Part shown: one piece after another, positions 47,406-59,199 of the stretch
How positions within the stretch are numbered: the stretch's first letter is position 1
How the letters are laid out: each line of letters opens with the position of its first letter
Assembly: GCA_050084985.1 (NCBI GenBank)
Contig: JBITNC010000001.1
Span: 179,490,001-179,554,000 of the forward strand
DNA: 64,000 nt
Direction: 5' to 3'
Origin: Nageia nagi
Taxonomy: Eukaryota; Pinophyta
Position numbers and translations under genes: made by a program
Notes under the pieces: model-generated
Database searches by the model: none
What the model saw: only the letters and a program-made list of their open reading frames with translations
What the model was told of the DNA's origin: nothing

Positions 47406-47747
47406 AAAAAGTATTGAAAGGACAAAGAAGATTTATTTCCTTAGTAGATTTTGAAAAAGTATTTTATATTGCTCCTAATGATAAAATTTAAAGGTGTATG
47501 GTTAAATTAGATTCACTTTATAAACTAATATTTTTTGCTTTTATCATTTATAAGTAATTTATCATCAAACAAAAAACTAACCAATTGTGTGTCTTAAAAA
47601 AATAATTATAATATTAGAGCTAAATAAGGCTGCCCGTATCCCCAACTTTATTTTGTATTTACATAGATAAACTAAAAAAATATTTCAAAGAAATTAGATG
47701 TGGAGGAATCAACCTTTGTAACCTAGTTATTATTATTCTATTTTATG
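47404..47747 (+). pseudogene. LINE reverse transcriptase, middle part (motif A to the YADD region)
   Basis: It reads GQRRFISLVDFEKVFYIAPN at 47420-47480, which is RT motif A of LINEs (F-x-D-F-x-K-A-F). LPVSPTLFCIYIDKLKKYFK and IRCGGINLCNL follow at about 47630-47720. The frame reaches LFY and is then interrupted by the CACTA element exactly within the A-D box. It continues the frame left at 19092. Confidence 0.85.
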
Positions 47748-48790
47748 TACTACTAAATATAATACATTTCATGTTAGGGCACACATCAATATGTAGTGTT
47801 AATTTTTATTAATTTTTGATTTATCCTCTAATTCCATTTTTGATGTTAGGGGAATGTCAAAATCATGTCATTAATGGCATCATATTTAATGTCCAAAATT
47901 AAAAAATATCATCATACTTAATGTCAGGTTTAACATCATACATAACATTTGAATTTTAATAATTGCACATCATATTTGGTATCAAAAGTAATATTTTTTT
48001 TATAAATTTTTAAAATTTTATTCCTGTTATGTTATGTCACAAGTGGCATAAGATTTGGTGCTAGCATTATTTGACTACATGAAGAGACTAAGGTTTATTC
48101 CAAAGTACTTCATTAGATTAAATATTTTAAGGGAATGATTTTTGTAACCATGAATTACAAATCCTACAATCATTTTAGTTAATAAAACTATGCTTAAATA
48201 ATAAATCTTGTTAAACAATTTGTGTGCCTTCTCTACACTTCTACATTTTGGATACATGTCTACTAGGGTATTCACAAATCATAATATTAAATAAATCTTA
48301 GTGCAAATCCAATTTTATAGATTATTTGATGTATGCACAAACCCTATTGTAAGTCTCGTAGTTTGATGTATGTCTTATCTATTCTTCCACATTTTTCATA
48401 TATGTATACTAAGCCATTTACAACCATAAAATATGATAAAAATCTTCTTTTAAAGAGTGATTGATGTATGCATAGACTATAGTTTTCTGATTATATTTAT
48501 TTTTGGATAGTTTAGATGTGTTTTATCATGATTCATGCATTTTTTTTTTATGATTTGTGCATTTCCTGATACAAACTTTGATTCTAAATTTAGTGCCAAA
48601 CATAGCACCAGATTTAGAATTAGAAGAATTCAAATTTAGCAATAGATCTAGCATCATATTTAGTGTTAAAAATAATTAAAATAAAAAACTAGGCTTGACA
48701 CCATTTTAACACATTCTAATGTTAATGGCATCAAGAAATTTCTTCCCTACTCTAATGTTCAGTTTGACGATAAATGTCCTTTTTGTAGTA
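47748..48790. mobile_element. CACTA (En/Spm)-like non-autonomous transposon carrying a PPR fragment
   Basis: Ends: TACTACTAAATATAATACAT on the left and, as reverse complement of the right end, TACTACAAAAAGGACATTTA. Both match the CACTAC-A-A pattern of plant CACTA TIRs with the first C changed to T. Short subterminal words such as CATCATATTTAGTGT and CATCATATTTGGTATC recur in both orientations near the two ends, as expected for CACTA elements. The flanking triplets ATG and CTG are an imperfect 3-bp target duplication. Removing the element rejoins the LINE frame as LFYADGNDIIL. No transposase is present. Confidence 0.8.
48055..48500 (-). pseudogene. PPR gene fragment inside the CACTA-like element
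   Basis: The minus strand encodes, from about 48490 down, LFKRRFLSYFMVVNGLVYIY then EKCGRIDK. After a break comes NTLVDMYPKCRSVEKAHKLF then KIYY and MIVGFVIHGYKNHSLKIFNL (48275-48075). The family pattern N-LVDMY-KCG-E-A--LF-KM, then MI-G---HG---AL--F--M, is unmistakable. Two non-adjacent motif blocks of a PLS-type PPR protein are thus present, with stops. The fragment is intronless and lies between the CACTA ends. It is most simply a transduplicated host gene piece. Confidence 0.85.
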
Positions 48791-49400
48791 CTGATGGTAA
48801 TGATATTATCTTGTAAGCCAAACATTATGATGATTTTATAAAATAATTATGTATCCTTCAAATATTTTACAACATAACTATTTTAAGAATTAATGTAGAT
48901 AAAATAAAAATTATGATCATTAAATCTAAAAATATGTAACATCCCATAATAATCTTTAATAATCATCTGTTAGAGATGGTTTAATCTTATAAATACTTAG
49001 GTATCAACATAAATAATAAACTAAATTAAAATTTAAGTTACAAAAAATAATCTATGCTAGATATAAAGCCTTTTATGGTTTGAAAAAAAAGTGTAAAAAT
49101 ATAGGACTTTTGAATTAGGATAAAAAAGAAAATAATTTTCTATTCCCTTATAATTTGAGTAATAGTCTATAGTTGTGAAGTCTAGGGTATAAGCATTTCT
49201 TGAAAAAAATGGAATAAAATTAAGAAAATTTGAAAGAAATTTATCTTGTATAACTTTAAAAATAAAAAAGATACACCTTACCCTATCCTCATGTAATTTG
49301 GTTTACTTTCTATTGAAAGTAAATCTTTAAAGTGATATATAATATACAATTATAAGCTAACAAAGATAGATCCTACGAGATTGACTATAGTTTCCCAATA
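48791..49400 (+). pseudogene. LINE reverse transcriptase, 3' part
   Basis: It continues in one frame: NDIIL, then AKHYDDFIK, ILRINVDKIKIMIIKSKNM, SYKYLGININNKLN and LDIKPF. These match the LINE RT blocks after the A-D-D box (V-DKTK-MI and SYKYLGI). Many stops are present. Downstream, decayed sequence up to about 49400 fits the LINE C-terminal domain. No poly(A) tail was found. Confidence 0.8.
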
Positions 49401-50759
49401 TGTGTAACTCAGAATATCGTATACTATTTTATATGATACATCTTATGCTAGCATTTAATGTTATTTAGCATATTTGTAAGACAACCATATCAATATTTCA
49501 GAATATATTTTTTTTCAATCCTTTAAGGGAGAGTTTTATATCTTCCACCTTTTTAATATGATAAAAAATAACCATATAAATCTTGTAGATTAGAGCTTAT
49601 CCTTGTTAATCCTTCAAGGAAGAGGTTTTATTTTTTATACTAGATGATTATTAATGATATATATTTCATTATATTTATGATTATTATCATATATATCATA
49701 GTACTAACCTTAGTAGAATTTTATACTAAGTATTATATTATGTTTCAAAATTCATATTATATTGATTTTATATTTTAAGTTAAAAATGGTATATCTTGTG
49801 AGATGTTATGTATGCATATAGTTGTTTATTTGATGACCCTTATAGGAATTCCAATGCACTTGAAATGTCAAATAATACTTTCCTTAAGTGGAAAGGTAAT
49901 GTTGCAACTTCCCAGGGTCAACTTTTGATTTTAATATCTATTTGAGCCTTTTTTTAGTTCATGTAGAATTATGTTAGGATTGCTAGGGATAATAGTTCTT
50001 TCATTATTAGGAATATTTTTATATGTTTAATGATGTGATTTTAATATCCAATGATACTTTACTTATATTTTAGGGTAATTTGCAACTTCCTATGGTCATA
50101 ACTTTTGATCCAAATGTCCATTTGAGCTCATTACTTTTTTTATTCATGTAGAATTGAGTTAAGATTATTGGAGATAACAACTCTATTGTTGTCAATTATA
50201 TTTTTAAATATGTAAATTTCCAATTCCTATAGGTAAAATTGATACCTACTAGAAGATGAAAATTTAACCAACTTCTAAAATAATTAGGAAATGTATCAAA
50301 CAACTTTAACTTCATTCATCTCCTCTCAACGTTAGCAATAGTTGACATGGTCAAGTAGTAAAAATGATACATGTTCTTTATAAGGTAATGGAATATCAAA
50401 AGATAAATTTATGATTCTCTTAATGTTAATACACCTTCAAATATAACACCAAAAATTATGACCTCTAACAATTTCATTAAAAGATCATGCATGAATCTTA
50501 ATGTTGGTGTTGTTGGTAGCATTGCCATTAGGCTAAAATGCACAAAATATAACCAAGTCAAAGGTGCATATTAGATATTAACATGAAGATCCTTGGTAAT
50601 AATATCCACTATAATAATCCAAGATTCATATCATTCCACTCAAATGATGAGGATTTTGATCCCCAAAAGAATCACTTACGAAGATGATAACGAAATAAAT
50701 CCTCCACCCTAATTTTATCATACCATTTTACTTTCTTAGGATTATTCCATTTCAATGTA
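49401..50759. other. unassigned DNA with a diverged tandem duplication
   Basis: Two related blocks lie at about 49890-50010 and 50080-50190. They share TTGCAACTTCC, AACTTTTGAT, CATTTGAGC-like and TTCATGTAGAATT words, about 180 bp apart. No gene is recognised. Confidence 0.5.
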
Positions 50760-52150
50760 ATCAATAAATGTGGTTGTTATCTCATCCTTGTGGTATGAAC
50801 CTTATTTTTAAAAATTGTAACTTCTCTAATTTCATTTATGGTCTTTGGTAAAATATCATCAATGGATGGTAAAACTTGACATAGCACCTCCTCTGCTTTA
50901 GTTAGGATGGATGGCTCAAATAATTTCAAGTTATCCAAATTCACAAGTGAATAAATATTCACATACATAGGTAGATTAAAATTAAAAGCATTTTTTCTCA
51001 CTTTATACAATTTCAAATGGCTCATACCTTATCAGTTTAAATTCTTGACTGATCCTTGGAGCCTCTCCTTATTAAGATGTAATAAAAATCTATCTCCTAT
51101 GTGAAATTTATGGTTAATTCTATGTTTTTCGTGTATCATCTTGTAATTGGATTAGCTTAATTTTATTTTGTCTTAAACCTTCAAATGAATTTTCCTATAT
51201 TTTTCAAAGAATCATTCATGTTATTCTACTTCTTTCAGAATTGAAACATCTTTTTCCATTTGTTATCCAAAAATACAATAAAAAGGATAAAGGAAGTTAT
51301 TTAAAACAAGTATCAAATGGATTTTTACTTATCAAAGTATGAATTTCCCTATTATAGGATTATTGTATGTAAATAAGATATTTATTTGAAGTCTTTTCAT
51401 TTTTAACATAGTATCCCCATAATAGTTGAACCGCACATTACACACCCTTGTATATACCTTGCAACTTGATCTTTCATATTTGGCTAATACACTACCTTTG
51501 CAAATTAGATATTATATTTCCCATACCAAAATGATCAAAAATATTTGAATTATGTTCCACTATAATAAATACTAACCATTTCAATTTTAGTAACACATAA
51601 CATATTCAATTTATGAAGAAGTCCATCAACAAGATTATAATCATCCATACTTTTATTCTTCAATGTTTGCATTGCTAAAAATGTTATCGTTCCTTGAATA
51701 TGAGGTTTAGATGATATGTGTCGATGTTTATTTATACTAACCTTCTTATACTTGATCATGAGATGAAATTGTTATAGAAACCCCATCCATATTAAATTTC
51801 TTTCTTGTAGCAATCTTATTTTAGTTTGTAAATATTGTAATGGTTAATGATAATTATGAATTATAGTTTCCTTACCCATGAAATTATAATTTCATTTCTT
51901 CACCACTTGTACCAATGCATACAATCTCTTATCATGCATTTTATAGTTTAAAAATTATTGGATAATACTTGAAATGATAGTAAATTAGTCTCCTTCTTTG
52001 CATAAAAAACGCCCATGGAATACTCACTAGCATTAGTTCTAATCTTAAAAGTTATTATAAGTTTGGGATTACTAAAAGTGGTACATTATTTATCTTTTAC
52101 TTAGAAAAATTAAATGTATTGTAAAGCTCTTTTCCCCATTAATGTTTTTC
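50760..52150 (-). pseudogene. Ty3/gypsy pol fragment: RNase H and integrase C-terminus
   Basis: On the minus strand from about 52140, INNVPLLVIPNL (end of RT) is followed by RNase H with LYALVQVVKK, YNFMGKETIIHNYH and FHLMIKYKKVSINKHRHI. Then comes LALQ-like AMQTLKNKSMDDYNLVDGLL (51750-51600). The integrase C-terminal region follows, with FHIGDRFLLHLNKERLQGS at about 51110-51050 and NFNLPMYVNIYSLVNLDNLK (about 50980-50920). The order RH to integrase end is normal for Ty3/gypsy. The integrase catalytic core is not readable. Gag, protease and most of RT are missing from this strand. Confidence 0.85.
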
Positions 52151-52176
52151 CTTTTATCTATAATATCATGTAAAGG

Positions 52177-52890
52177 TGTGATCCAAATTGGATTGTGTTA
52201 GGTTGATCTCTGCATGAGCAATACACATTCTAGATATATCTATGCTTGGAGATTGATAGAAGAATGAAATCTAGAGGTGGTTGATGTTAAAAAGCATGCT
52301 ACTAATAACCTAAGTCTACTAGTTTTGGGCTATTAATAACATGCATCTTGATAATTCAATAGTGGAAGTTGAATAAGCATCGATAGTTTAGACTATTGAG
52401 CAGTTTAGAATCATCAACCAACATATTCAAGATGTTTTTAGGTCTATTTAGAGGCATTCTACTCTCTTGATTGATAATATTAGTTTAGAGAATTTTGGGA
52501 TTGTAAGTATTTGAAGGAAGACTAAGATTCATTCTAGAATTTTTTTTGTTCTAAATTTATTCTTATTGCTATAGGAGATTGTAATAGAGTTGTAGAAGAT
52601 GATATTCCTATTATTTTGATGGTATTTCTCTATATACATGTAATATTATAATATCCATAGAAAATAAGAAGAGAAGGCTCCCATTCCATGCTAGATTAGC
52701 CCATATTAGATTAACCAAGGTAAATCATTATGTTGATCTTATTATGTGTGATTAAGATTGTTAATTTGTAGTTTCACATTATGCAATTTCGAATTTATAT
52801 TGAAATTTATGGGTCTCATAATGTTGAATATTTTTTGTTCGAATCTGTGAGGATCCGAGTATGCTATAAGCATCTGATGATTATGGATTA
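52177..52890 (+). repeat. putative 5' LTR of the adjoining plus-strand Ty3 element
   Basis: It starts TGTGATCCAAATTGG and ends before a degenerate tRNA-Met primer site TTGTATTAGAGCTT at 52893-52906. No second copy is in the window, so the start is tentative. Confidence 0.45.
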
Positions 52891-53079
52891 CATTGTATTA
52901 GAGCTTGTGTACACAAAATTTAAGGCCAAATTTTTTGGTATTTTAGGCTTCTAGCATCATGTTTTTTTATGTTTAGGAGGAGATCTCAAAACCAAGAATT
53001 GATTCTAGAGGATCTTGATATTGTTTGAAGATGCAAAGTGATAGAAATGTATGATTTGGATGAGCAACAATCTATTATT

Positions 53080-53980
53080 CATACCATGATAAATGTTGAT
53101 TTTGAAAGGATATTTTTAGCAATGGAGATTCATTTGGTTTGGTTGGTTGAGTTATTGGCCATTGGATAAAATGAAAATGTCAATCAAAGATATCAAAATG
53201 AAGTTGGAGGACTTGATTCATCATCTTCATCAAATCAAGTTCCATACAAGGTGGAGGCTAAAGTAGACATTCCTACTTTTGGTGGAGAGGTTGATGTAAA
53301 TAAGTTGAACAATTGGTTGAAATAATTGGAGGTTTATTTCTAAATTCAAGGTGTTGTAAATGATGTTGATAAAATCTATTTTGCTAGATTAAATATGGGT
53401 GGACATGCTTTAGTTTGGTGAAAAAGTTATTTAGAGATTATTAGACATAAAAATTATGAAAAATATCTTCTTGGAATGAATTTAAAGACTTATTAAGAGA
53501 TCAATTTTATCAATTGGGATATAATAATAAAAAAATAATGAAATGATAATTTTTTAGGTTGCAAAGAGGGAAAACGGTTCAAGAATACACTACAAAATTT
53601 AGTAAACAAAATAATTTTCTTGGGGTTTCACTAAAACATCCTCAAATTTTAATGAAGTACATTAGAGGTTTACATAGTCATTACAAAAAGACTATCATGT
53701 TGTTTAATCCTACTAATCTTGATCAAGTGTGTGTGCAAACACAATACTTAGAGGATGATGGCAAGGCAAGGAGACAATATGATGAATACAATAAGGCTTT
53801 TAATTCAAAGGGAGGACATGATAAAGGCAAAGGTAAGAAAGAAATTAAGTCCACTAATATTTCAAAGAAATAAGTTTATAATAGGCATTGTATTCATTGT
53901 GATAAATATGGTCATGTTGATGATAAATGTTGGAAAATTCATCTAGAATTATGTCCATATAACAAAAAGAATGAGGAGAA
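53080..53980 (+). pseudogene. Ty3/gypsy gag with zinc knuckle
   Basis: Decayed capsid region (LNNWLK, LEVYF, KIYFARLNMGGHALVW) at 53290-53420. The open segment 53559-53873 (GKTVQEYTTKFSKQNNFLGV) is the C-terminal capsid part. A CCHC zinc knuckle C-I-H-C-DKYGH-VDDK-C lies at about 53890-53930 (CX2CX4HX4C). Frameshifts and stops interrupt it. Confidence 0.85.
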
Positions 53981-54109
53981 AACTAATGCAAAGGTCATTA
54001 AATATGAGTATGTTGATAAGAAAATATATTATTAAACAAATCAAAAGTTTGAAGAATATCAAGACATTGAAGAACAAAAAAATCATTTATTCCACCTCAA
54101 AATCTAAAT

Positions 54110-54480
54110 TAAGAAAATAAGAGTGGATTACATTGATGATTTGGGTTCTCAAGCAAATTTAATTTCTGAATCTATAGTAAGTAATTTGGGATTGGAAACA
54201 TTCAACCATCCAAATCCATATCCTTTGGCTTGGGTGCATCACAATGCTAGTTTGCAAGTCACTAAATAATGTAAGTTGAAATTTGCTATTTGTACAAAGT
54301 ACATTGATGAAGTTATAGTTGATGTTGTTCCTTTAGACATTTGTGGTGTTATTATTTGTAACCCTTATATGTGGGATAGAGATTCAATTTATTATAGAAG
54401 ATTGAACAAATTATGATTAGTTAAAGATGGGAAGGTATTTCTAGCTAGTTCACATAATAGTATAAAAAAGCTATCTTTGG
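54110..54480 (+). pseudogene. Ty3/gypsy protease
   Basis: It reads YIDDLGSQANLISESIVSNL, with D-L-G-S where D-x-G-S is the active-site loop. HPYPL-like PNPYPLAWVHHNASLQVTK, VVPLDICGVIICNPYMWDRD and DGKVFLASS follow. The fit to gypsy protease of this type is good across about 110 residues. Confidence 0.85.
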
Positions 54481-54839
54481 TCACTGCCAATCAAGTAAAA
54501 TGCCTTGCAAATGCTTTTAAATTTTTTATGTTGATCATGGTGAAAATCAGAGCTTCTATTGAGGTGAATCTCACACTATCAATAATGTGCAACACTGATT
54601 TTAGGCTATTAAAAAACATGTAAAAGGAAAGAATGTATGTAAAAATTATTTTAGGAGTTTATTGACTTATTTGCAGAGCTCATGGGTTACCTCCTATGCA
54701 AGATATACAACATGATATTTAGTTACTACATGATGCTTCATTTCCCAACATAACTATGTATCACTAATCAATTTTAAAGTAAGAGAAGATAAGAGGTAGA
54801 TTCAGAGTTGGTTGATTAAGGTGTGATTATACCAAGTAC

Positions 54840-55620
54840 ATCCCCATGTGGATAACCTATTATTTTGGTTCTCAAAAAGGATAAAACTTAGAGGATGTGT
54901 ATTGACTATAGAGCACTTAACAAAATCACCATTAGTTACAAGAGGCAAGATTCTTCACAAAGCTAGACTTGAGGAGTGGATATCACCAAGTTTGAATCAA
55001 GGAGGAGGATATTTGGAAGACCACTTTTAATACAAGATAAGACCTATCTAAGTGTCTTATTTTACCATTTGGTTTGTACAATGCACCAACCACATTTATT
55101 AAAGTGATGAATGATGTGTTTCATTCATTTATTAATTCTTTTGTTATTGTATACTTGGATGATAGTCTTGTTTATAGTTCTATGTGGGAAGAACATGTTC
55201 TACATATTAGACAAGTATTTCAAGATTTTCATAGGATGTTGTTGTTGTTTAAAATATCTAAATGCGAGTATGGAAAAGAGTATTTGGTGTATTTGGTCCA
55301 TGTTATTGATCATGGACAACTTAACATAGATCCTAGTAAAGTAAGTGCTATAGTAGATTGGCCAAAGCCAACTAATGTAACTAAAGTGAGGAGTTTCTTA
55401 GATGGTATCTAATATTTGAGAAATTTTATTATTGATTTTTCTCATATTACTTCACCTTTACATGATGCAACTATAAAGAGGCAATTTTTCCAATGGGGAA
55501 AGCAAAGACAAATATCTTTTGATATCTTGAAGTAAAAGATTATTAGTGCACCCATGCTTATACTTCTTGATTTGCAAAATCTATTTAGAGTGGAGCATGA
55601 TGCAAGTGAATATGCACCCA
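54840..55620 (+). pseudogene. Ty3/gypsy reverse transcriptase, truncated in RNase H
   Basis: Blocks: CIDYRALNKITI (about 54900), the palm block around 54960 (frameshifted), LPFGLYNAPTTFIKVMNDVF, then the catalytic YLDD in IVYLDDSLVYSS (about 55150-55185). CEYGKEYLVYL, DPSKVSAIVDWPKP and LFRVEHDASEYA, the first RNase H strand, follow. The last block is cut at about 55625, just before a different LTR. The RT continues the gag and protease of the same strand. The minus-strand RNase H-integrase fragment at 50.8-52.2 kb overlaps this domain by about 35 residues and differs, so it comes from another copy. Confidence 0.9.
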
Positions 55621-55640
55621 TGCTTACCCCAATGATCATC

Positions 55641-56111
55641 TTTAAAATTCAATGTCTAAGTGCCTCAAATTTTGAGATCAATATGACCAAACCTAAAAAT
55701 CATAAAAAGACTTTCACTCTTTGGCCATAAACTGGACCCAACTTCTTGCACTAACCCATCTATAAATGCTCAATTTTGATCAAAAAGGGATCATGTGACC
55801 TCTTATTTCATATATACTTAGAAATATTTATCTAATTATGTTATTTTCATACAATTTAGAGATTAGATATAAGAGGTATTTATTAAATGAATTATTTATT
55901 TAATTCATTTTTTAAGTATCAATACTTATATTAATTAATTTATAATGATATTTATATTATTATAAATATAGCTTTAAGACTTGTTTGATGATATATAACA
56001 CTCTTAATTTTATAAAGGTTGTATATAATGAATTCATCAATCCTTTGAAGCTTTTTCATATCTCTTAAAAATTATATTTTTGCATTTCACAATATTTCTT
56101 CATACTCTTCA
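55641..56111 (+). repeat. 5' LTR of a Ty1/copia element
   Basis: About 470 bp from TTTAAAATTCAATGTC to CATACTCTTCA, followed by a primer site. A related LTR start lies at 24700, where it begins TG. Confidence 0.65.
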
Positions 56112-56112
56112 T

Positions 56113-56123
56113 TGGTATTAGAG
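56113..56123 (+). promoter_or_regulatory. primer-binding site, tRNA-Met type
   Basis: TGGTATTAGAG differs from the TGGTATCAGAG consensus by one transition. Confidence 0.8.
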
Positions 56124-56259
56124 TTGTTCCTTACAAATTTCATTCAACATCAAATCCCTTTTTTCAAATTCATAATTAGAAAACTTTAATAAATTTCAAC
56201 TAGTATCAAAGAAGATTAATATAGTGAGTTGAAGAAATACCAAACATGGAATACAAAAG

Positions 56260-57110
56260 TGGAAACATAGTACAACTAAATTCCCATGTTTAGTGGTGAA
56301 ATTTTTAATATTGGAGGATTCAAATGAGAACCTTCTTTATCTCTTCAAACCTATGGATTCTTGTATCATAAAGATATATTGAAGTGTATGAAGTATCCAT
56401 TATTTGTCTCCTTGATGATGAGGAGTTATTTGATACAAATGAAAAGGATTCCAAACCTTTATTCTTCAAAAAATGTTAGAGATATAATTCAATATTCCAA
56501 AAAATTACAAAATACAAATAATCAAAGGAAGCATGAGAGTCTTTTGAAATTTCCTTCAAAGGATATTCTAAGGTAAGGGTTATAAATCTTTAACTCTTGA
56601 GAAGGGATTTTCAATCATTAAGAATGAATGATGATGGAACCATAGAGGTCATCCTTAATAAATTTCATGATTTAGTAAATACCATTTTATACACATGAGG
56701 AGGAACTAGATGAATAGGATTAGAAATGAGTTGCAAAGCCTTCTAGATAGTAATTTAAGGGTCTAAGAACTTATCACACCTAACTCTAGTTGAGTTACAT
56801 TTAAGATTATAAATCTATGAGTATATGATAAGGGATAAATTAGAGAACCTTGATCAATAATTCCAAGGAAAAATAAAAATGAAAAATTGACCATCACACT
56901 CAAATGAGTCCACATATAATAGGTCATCTTCTTTTTCTAAAAGCCATAACAAAGTTCATGGTAAATGGCATGGAAGATCTAGTGGTATATGAAGAGGTAG
57001 GTCAAACAACAACAAGTATAATTCAACCCATAAATAATATGAATTTTATGGTAAAGATCATAAAAATTAGTAATAATTATTTAAGAAACTATATTCCTTT
57101 CTTATAATAT
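56260..57110 (+). pseudogene. Ty1/copia gag
   Basis: It starts in the FSGEIFNIWRIQMRTFF region (about 56290-56340), the F-G-NY--W---M pattern of copia Gag. DDEELFDTNEKDSKPLFF, then SFKGYSKVRVINL and LLRRDFQSLRMNDDGTIE follow, with VILNKFHDLVNTI after them. The tail is basic and S/N-rich (HGKWHGRSSG, NNNKYNS). Several frameshifts and stops. Confidence 0.85.
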
Positions 57111-58420
57111 ATTTGAAGTCATTGAAGATTATTTTTTGGTATCTTAATAATGGTTTTGAAATCATATAATTAGGAACAAGAACTTATATATTAAACTTGA
57201 AGAAAATATCAATAGAAAAGTCAATTTTGGTGATAATAATTATGTGAGTATGCTTGAGAAAGGAAATATTTCCTTTAAATCAAAGACTTGTAAGATTCTT
57301 TATATATATGATACATTTTTTTACTTCAAGGCTAAAGTATAATTTGTTAAGAATTGTATAGATATGCTTAAAGAGAGATAGAATTAGTTTTAAAAATAAT
57401 GTCTATAAAATTCTAACTGAGGCTAAAAATCAAATAATTGGTACTTATTAATATTATAAAATATAATGTTCATATTAAAAGTATAACCAAATATTGAACT
57501 TTTGAAGACCATGATTGATTTAACATAGTTTTAGTATAAGAGATTTGAACTCCTCAACTTCAATTTTTTGTAGGGAATAAAAAAGAACCTTGTTATATAA
57601 ATGCATATATTTTCATAGCCTTAAAATAGTTTATTTGAATACTGTATATATGGTAAAAAACATAGAGATAAGTATCTCCATCTTTAATAAAGAGGAAAAA
57701 ATGCTTTAGATTTGGTGCATGTTGACATGTGTACCTATGTAGATCTTAAGCCTTGGTAAATGCATATATGTTTTATCATTTATAGATTATTGTTCAAGAA
57801 TGATTTGTTTATAACTTTTACACTCAATATCATAAGATTTTGATTATTTTCTTCAATTTAAAACCTTATTAAAAAAAAAAGTTCTAGATTTTTTATTAAA
57901 ACCTTAATGAGTGAATGTAGTGGTGGATTCAATTCAAATATGTTCAATTTTATTGTAGAAATCATAAAATCAAATAACAATTGTAATTGTATAAATTCCT
58001 AAACAAAATAGAGCTAAAAATAAAAAGAGAATAACTATTATTTAAATTAGTCATTATTTGTTAAAGGAGATGAAGTTATCTAACAAACTTCTAGCTGAGG
58101 CTATATATATAATTATGTGTATTCTTAACCATTTTTGTACAAAGGTAATATAACATTCCACTCCCTATGAAAACTCATATGATAATAAACTAAGTATTTA
58201 TCACTTGATGATCTTTGGTTCCATATTCTATGTGCATGTTCCTCAGGAGAATAGGATAAAATTATATGAGAAACCATCAAGTGTATCTTTGTGGGATACT
58301 TTAACAAATCTAGATTATGTTAATGTTTATTCAAGTTATAGGTTTAGACGGGCTCGATGTCCTTAAACCATATTGGTAAGATAACTATTTAATTAGATAA
58401 AAATAATTAAGCTACTTAGT
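57111..58420 (+). pseudogene. Ty1/copia protease to integrase, decayed
   Basis: WYLNNGFEI at about 57140 has the protease-side W-L-DSG pattern in degraded form. IRDLNSSTSIF lies at about 57540. The integrase region follows with LSLGKCIYVLSFIDYCSRMI (about 57745-57800; in the family this is the Y-L-FIDD-SR block), FDYFLQFKTLLKKK and VHVPQE-like sequence at about 58230. Gag, protease and integrase before RT is the copia order. RT and RNase H are not seen after 58420. Confidence 0.7.
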
Positions 58421-59039
58421 GCTGGATTAATTATAAATTTATTACTATGAAGATTCTTTTCTTGGAAGATTTGATCTTTTGCTTTAGACAAGCTATTGAA
58501 ACATTCAACTTATTTTAAATAGAAAGTTTTTATAGATAAATACTTTTTAATTATAATTTTAAAAGGATGTTTTAAGGATTATATATTTTGAATATATTGG
58601 TTGTTAAAATTATCCATACCTTATTTTAAGAATATTCCATTTTAATTGAATTATCATGTGGGTGTATTTTCCTTTGTTATCCTTGAATGGGAAACAAAGG
58701 TGAATGAGGTAGTAACCTTTCAATCATTGAAGGTGAATATATAATTATGAATTTTAATGGAACATTAACTAATTATGTAGTGCTTCTACTTGAATTCCAT
58801 ATTTAAAGCTAATAACTCCATGAAAGTGTTGAGTATATGGCCATTTATTACTATTTGATTGAAGACATGGGTGGTTTTATTTTAATATGAGTAGTGAGTG
58901 GAGAATGATAAGGAGAATAATGTCCATGTTTGGTGTAGATGATTTATTTTTGGGTGATCATTAATGTCTACATGTGGATAGATGGAGTATTTGTAGAAAA
59001 AGAGGGGGTAACCTTTGAGAGGGTGTAACAAGAAAATAC
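58421..59039. other. AT-rich DNA, nothing recognised
   Basis: It is where the copia RT would be expected, but no RT motif was found. Confidence 0.4.
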
Positions 59040-59199
59040 TACCATGAGAGCTCTAGAGGTGGTAGGAACAAAATGCATGGACATGGGCAAGATGCAAAAA
59101 AAATTCAAGGTGCATGGTTTGCAATTATAGGGAGGTTTTCTCCTATAGGAGAACTTGGAAAGGCTTGATTTATTCAAATGAACTCAAGACCATGAATAT

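Larger units (their letters stand above)
19093..47410. mobile_element. compound insertion splitting the LINE (outermost LTR element plus nested elements)
   Basis: Related sequences of about 690 bp stand at both ends of the interruption (19098-19783 and 46699-47405), and the LINE sequence on both sides shares CTAAAAA (19091-19097 and 47404-47410). Overlaying that word rejoins the LINE frame. I infer an LTR retrotransposon inserted in the LINE and then swollen to about 28 kb by later insertions. The LTR ends are not crisp, so the exact TSD (within CTAAAAA) is uncertain. The flanking LTRs have diverged strongly, which makes this an old insertion. Confidence 0.65.
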
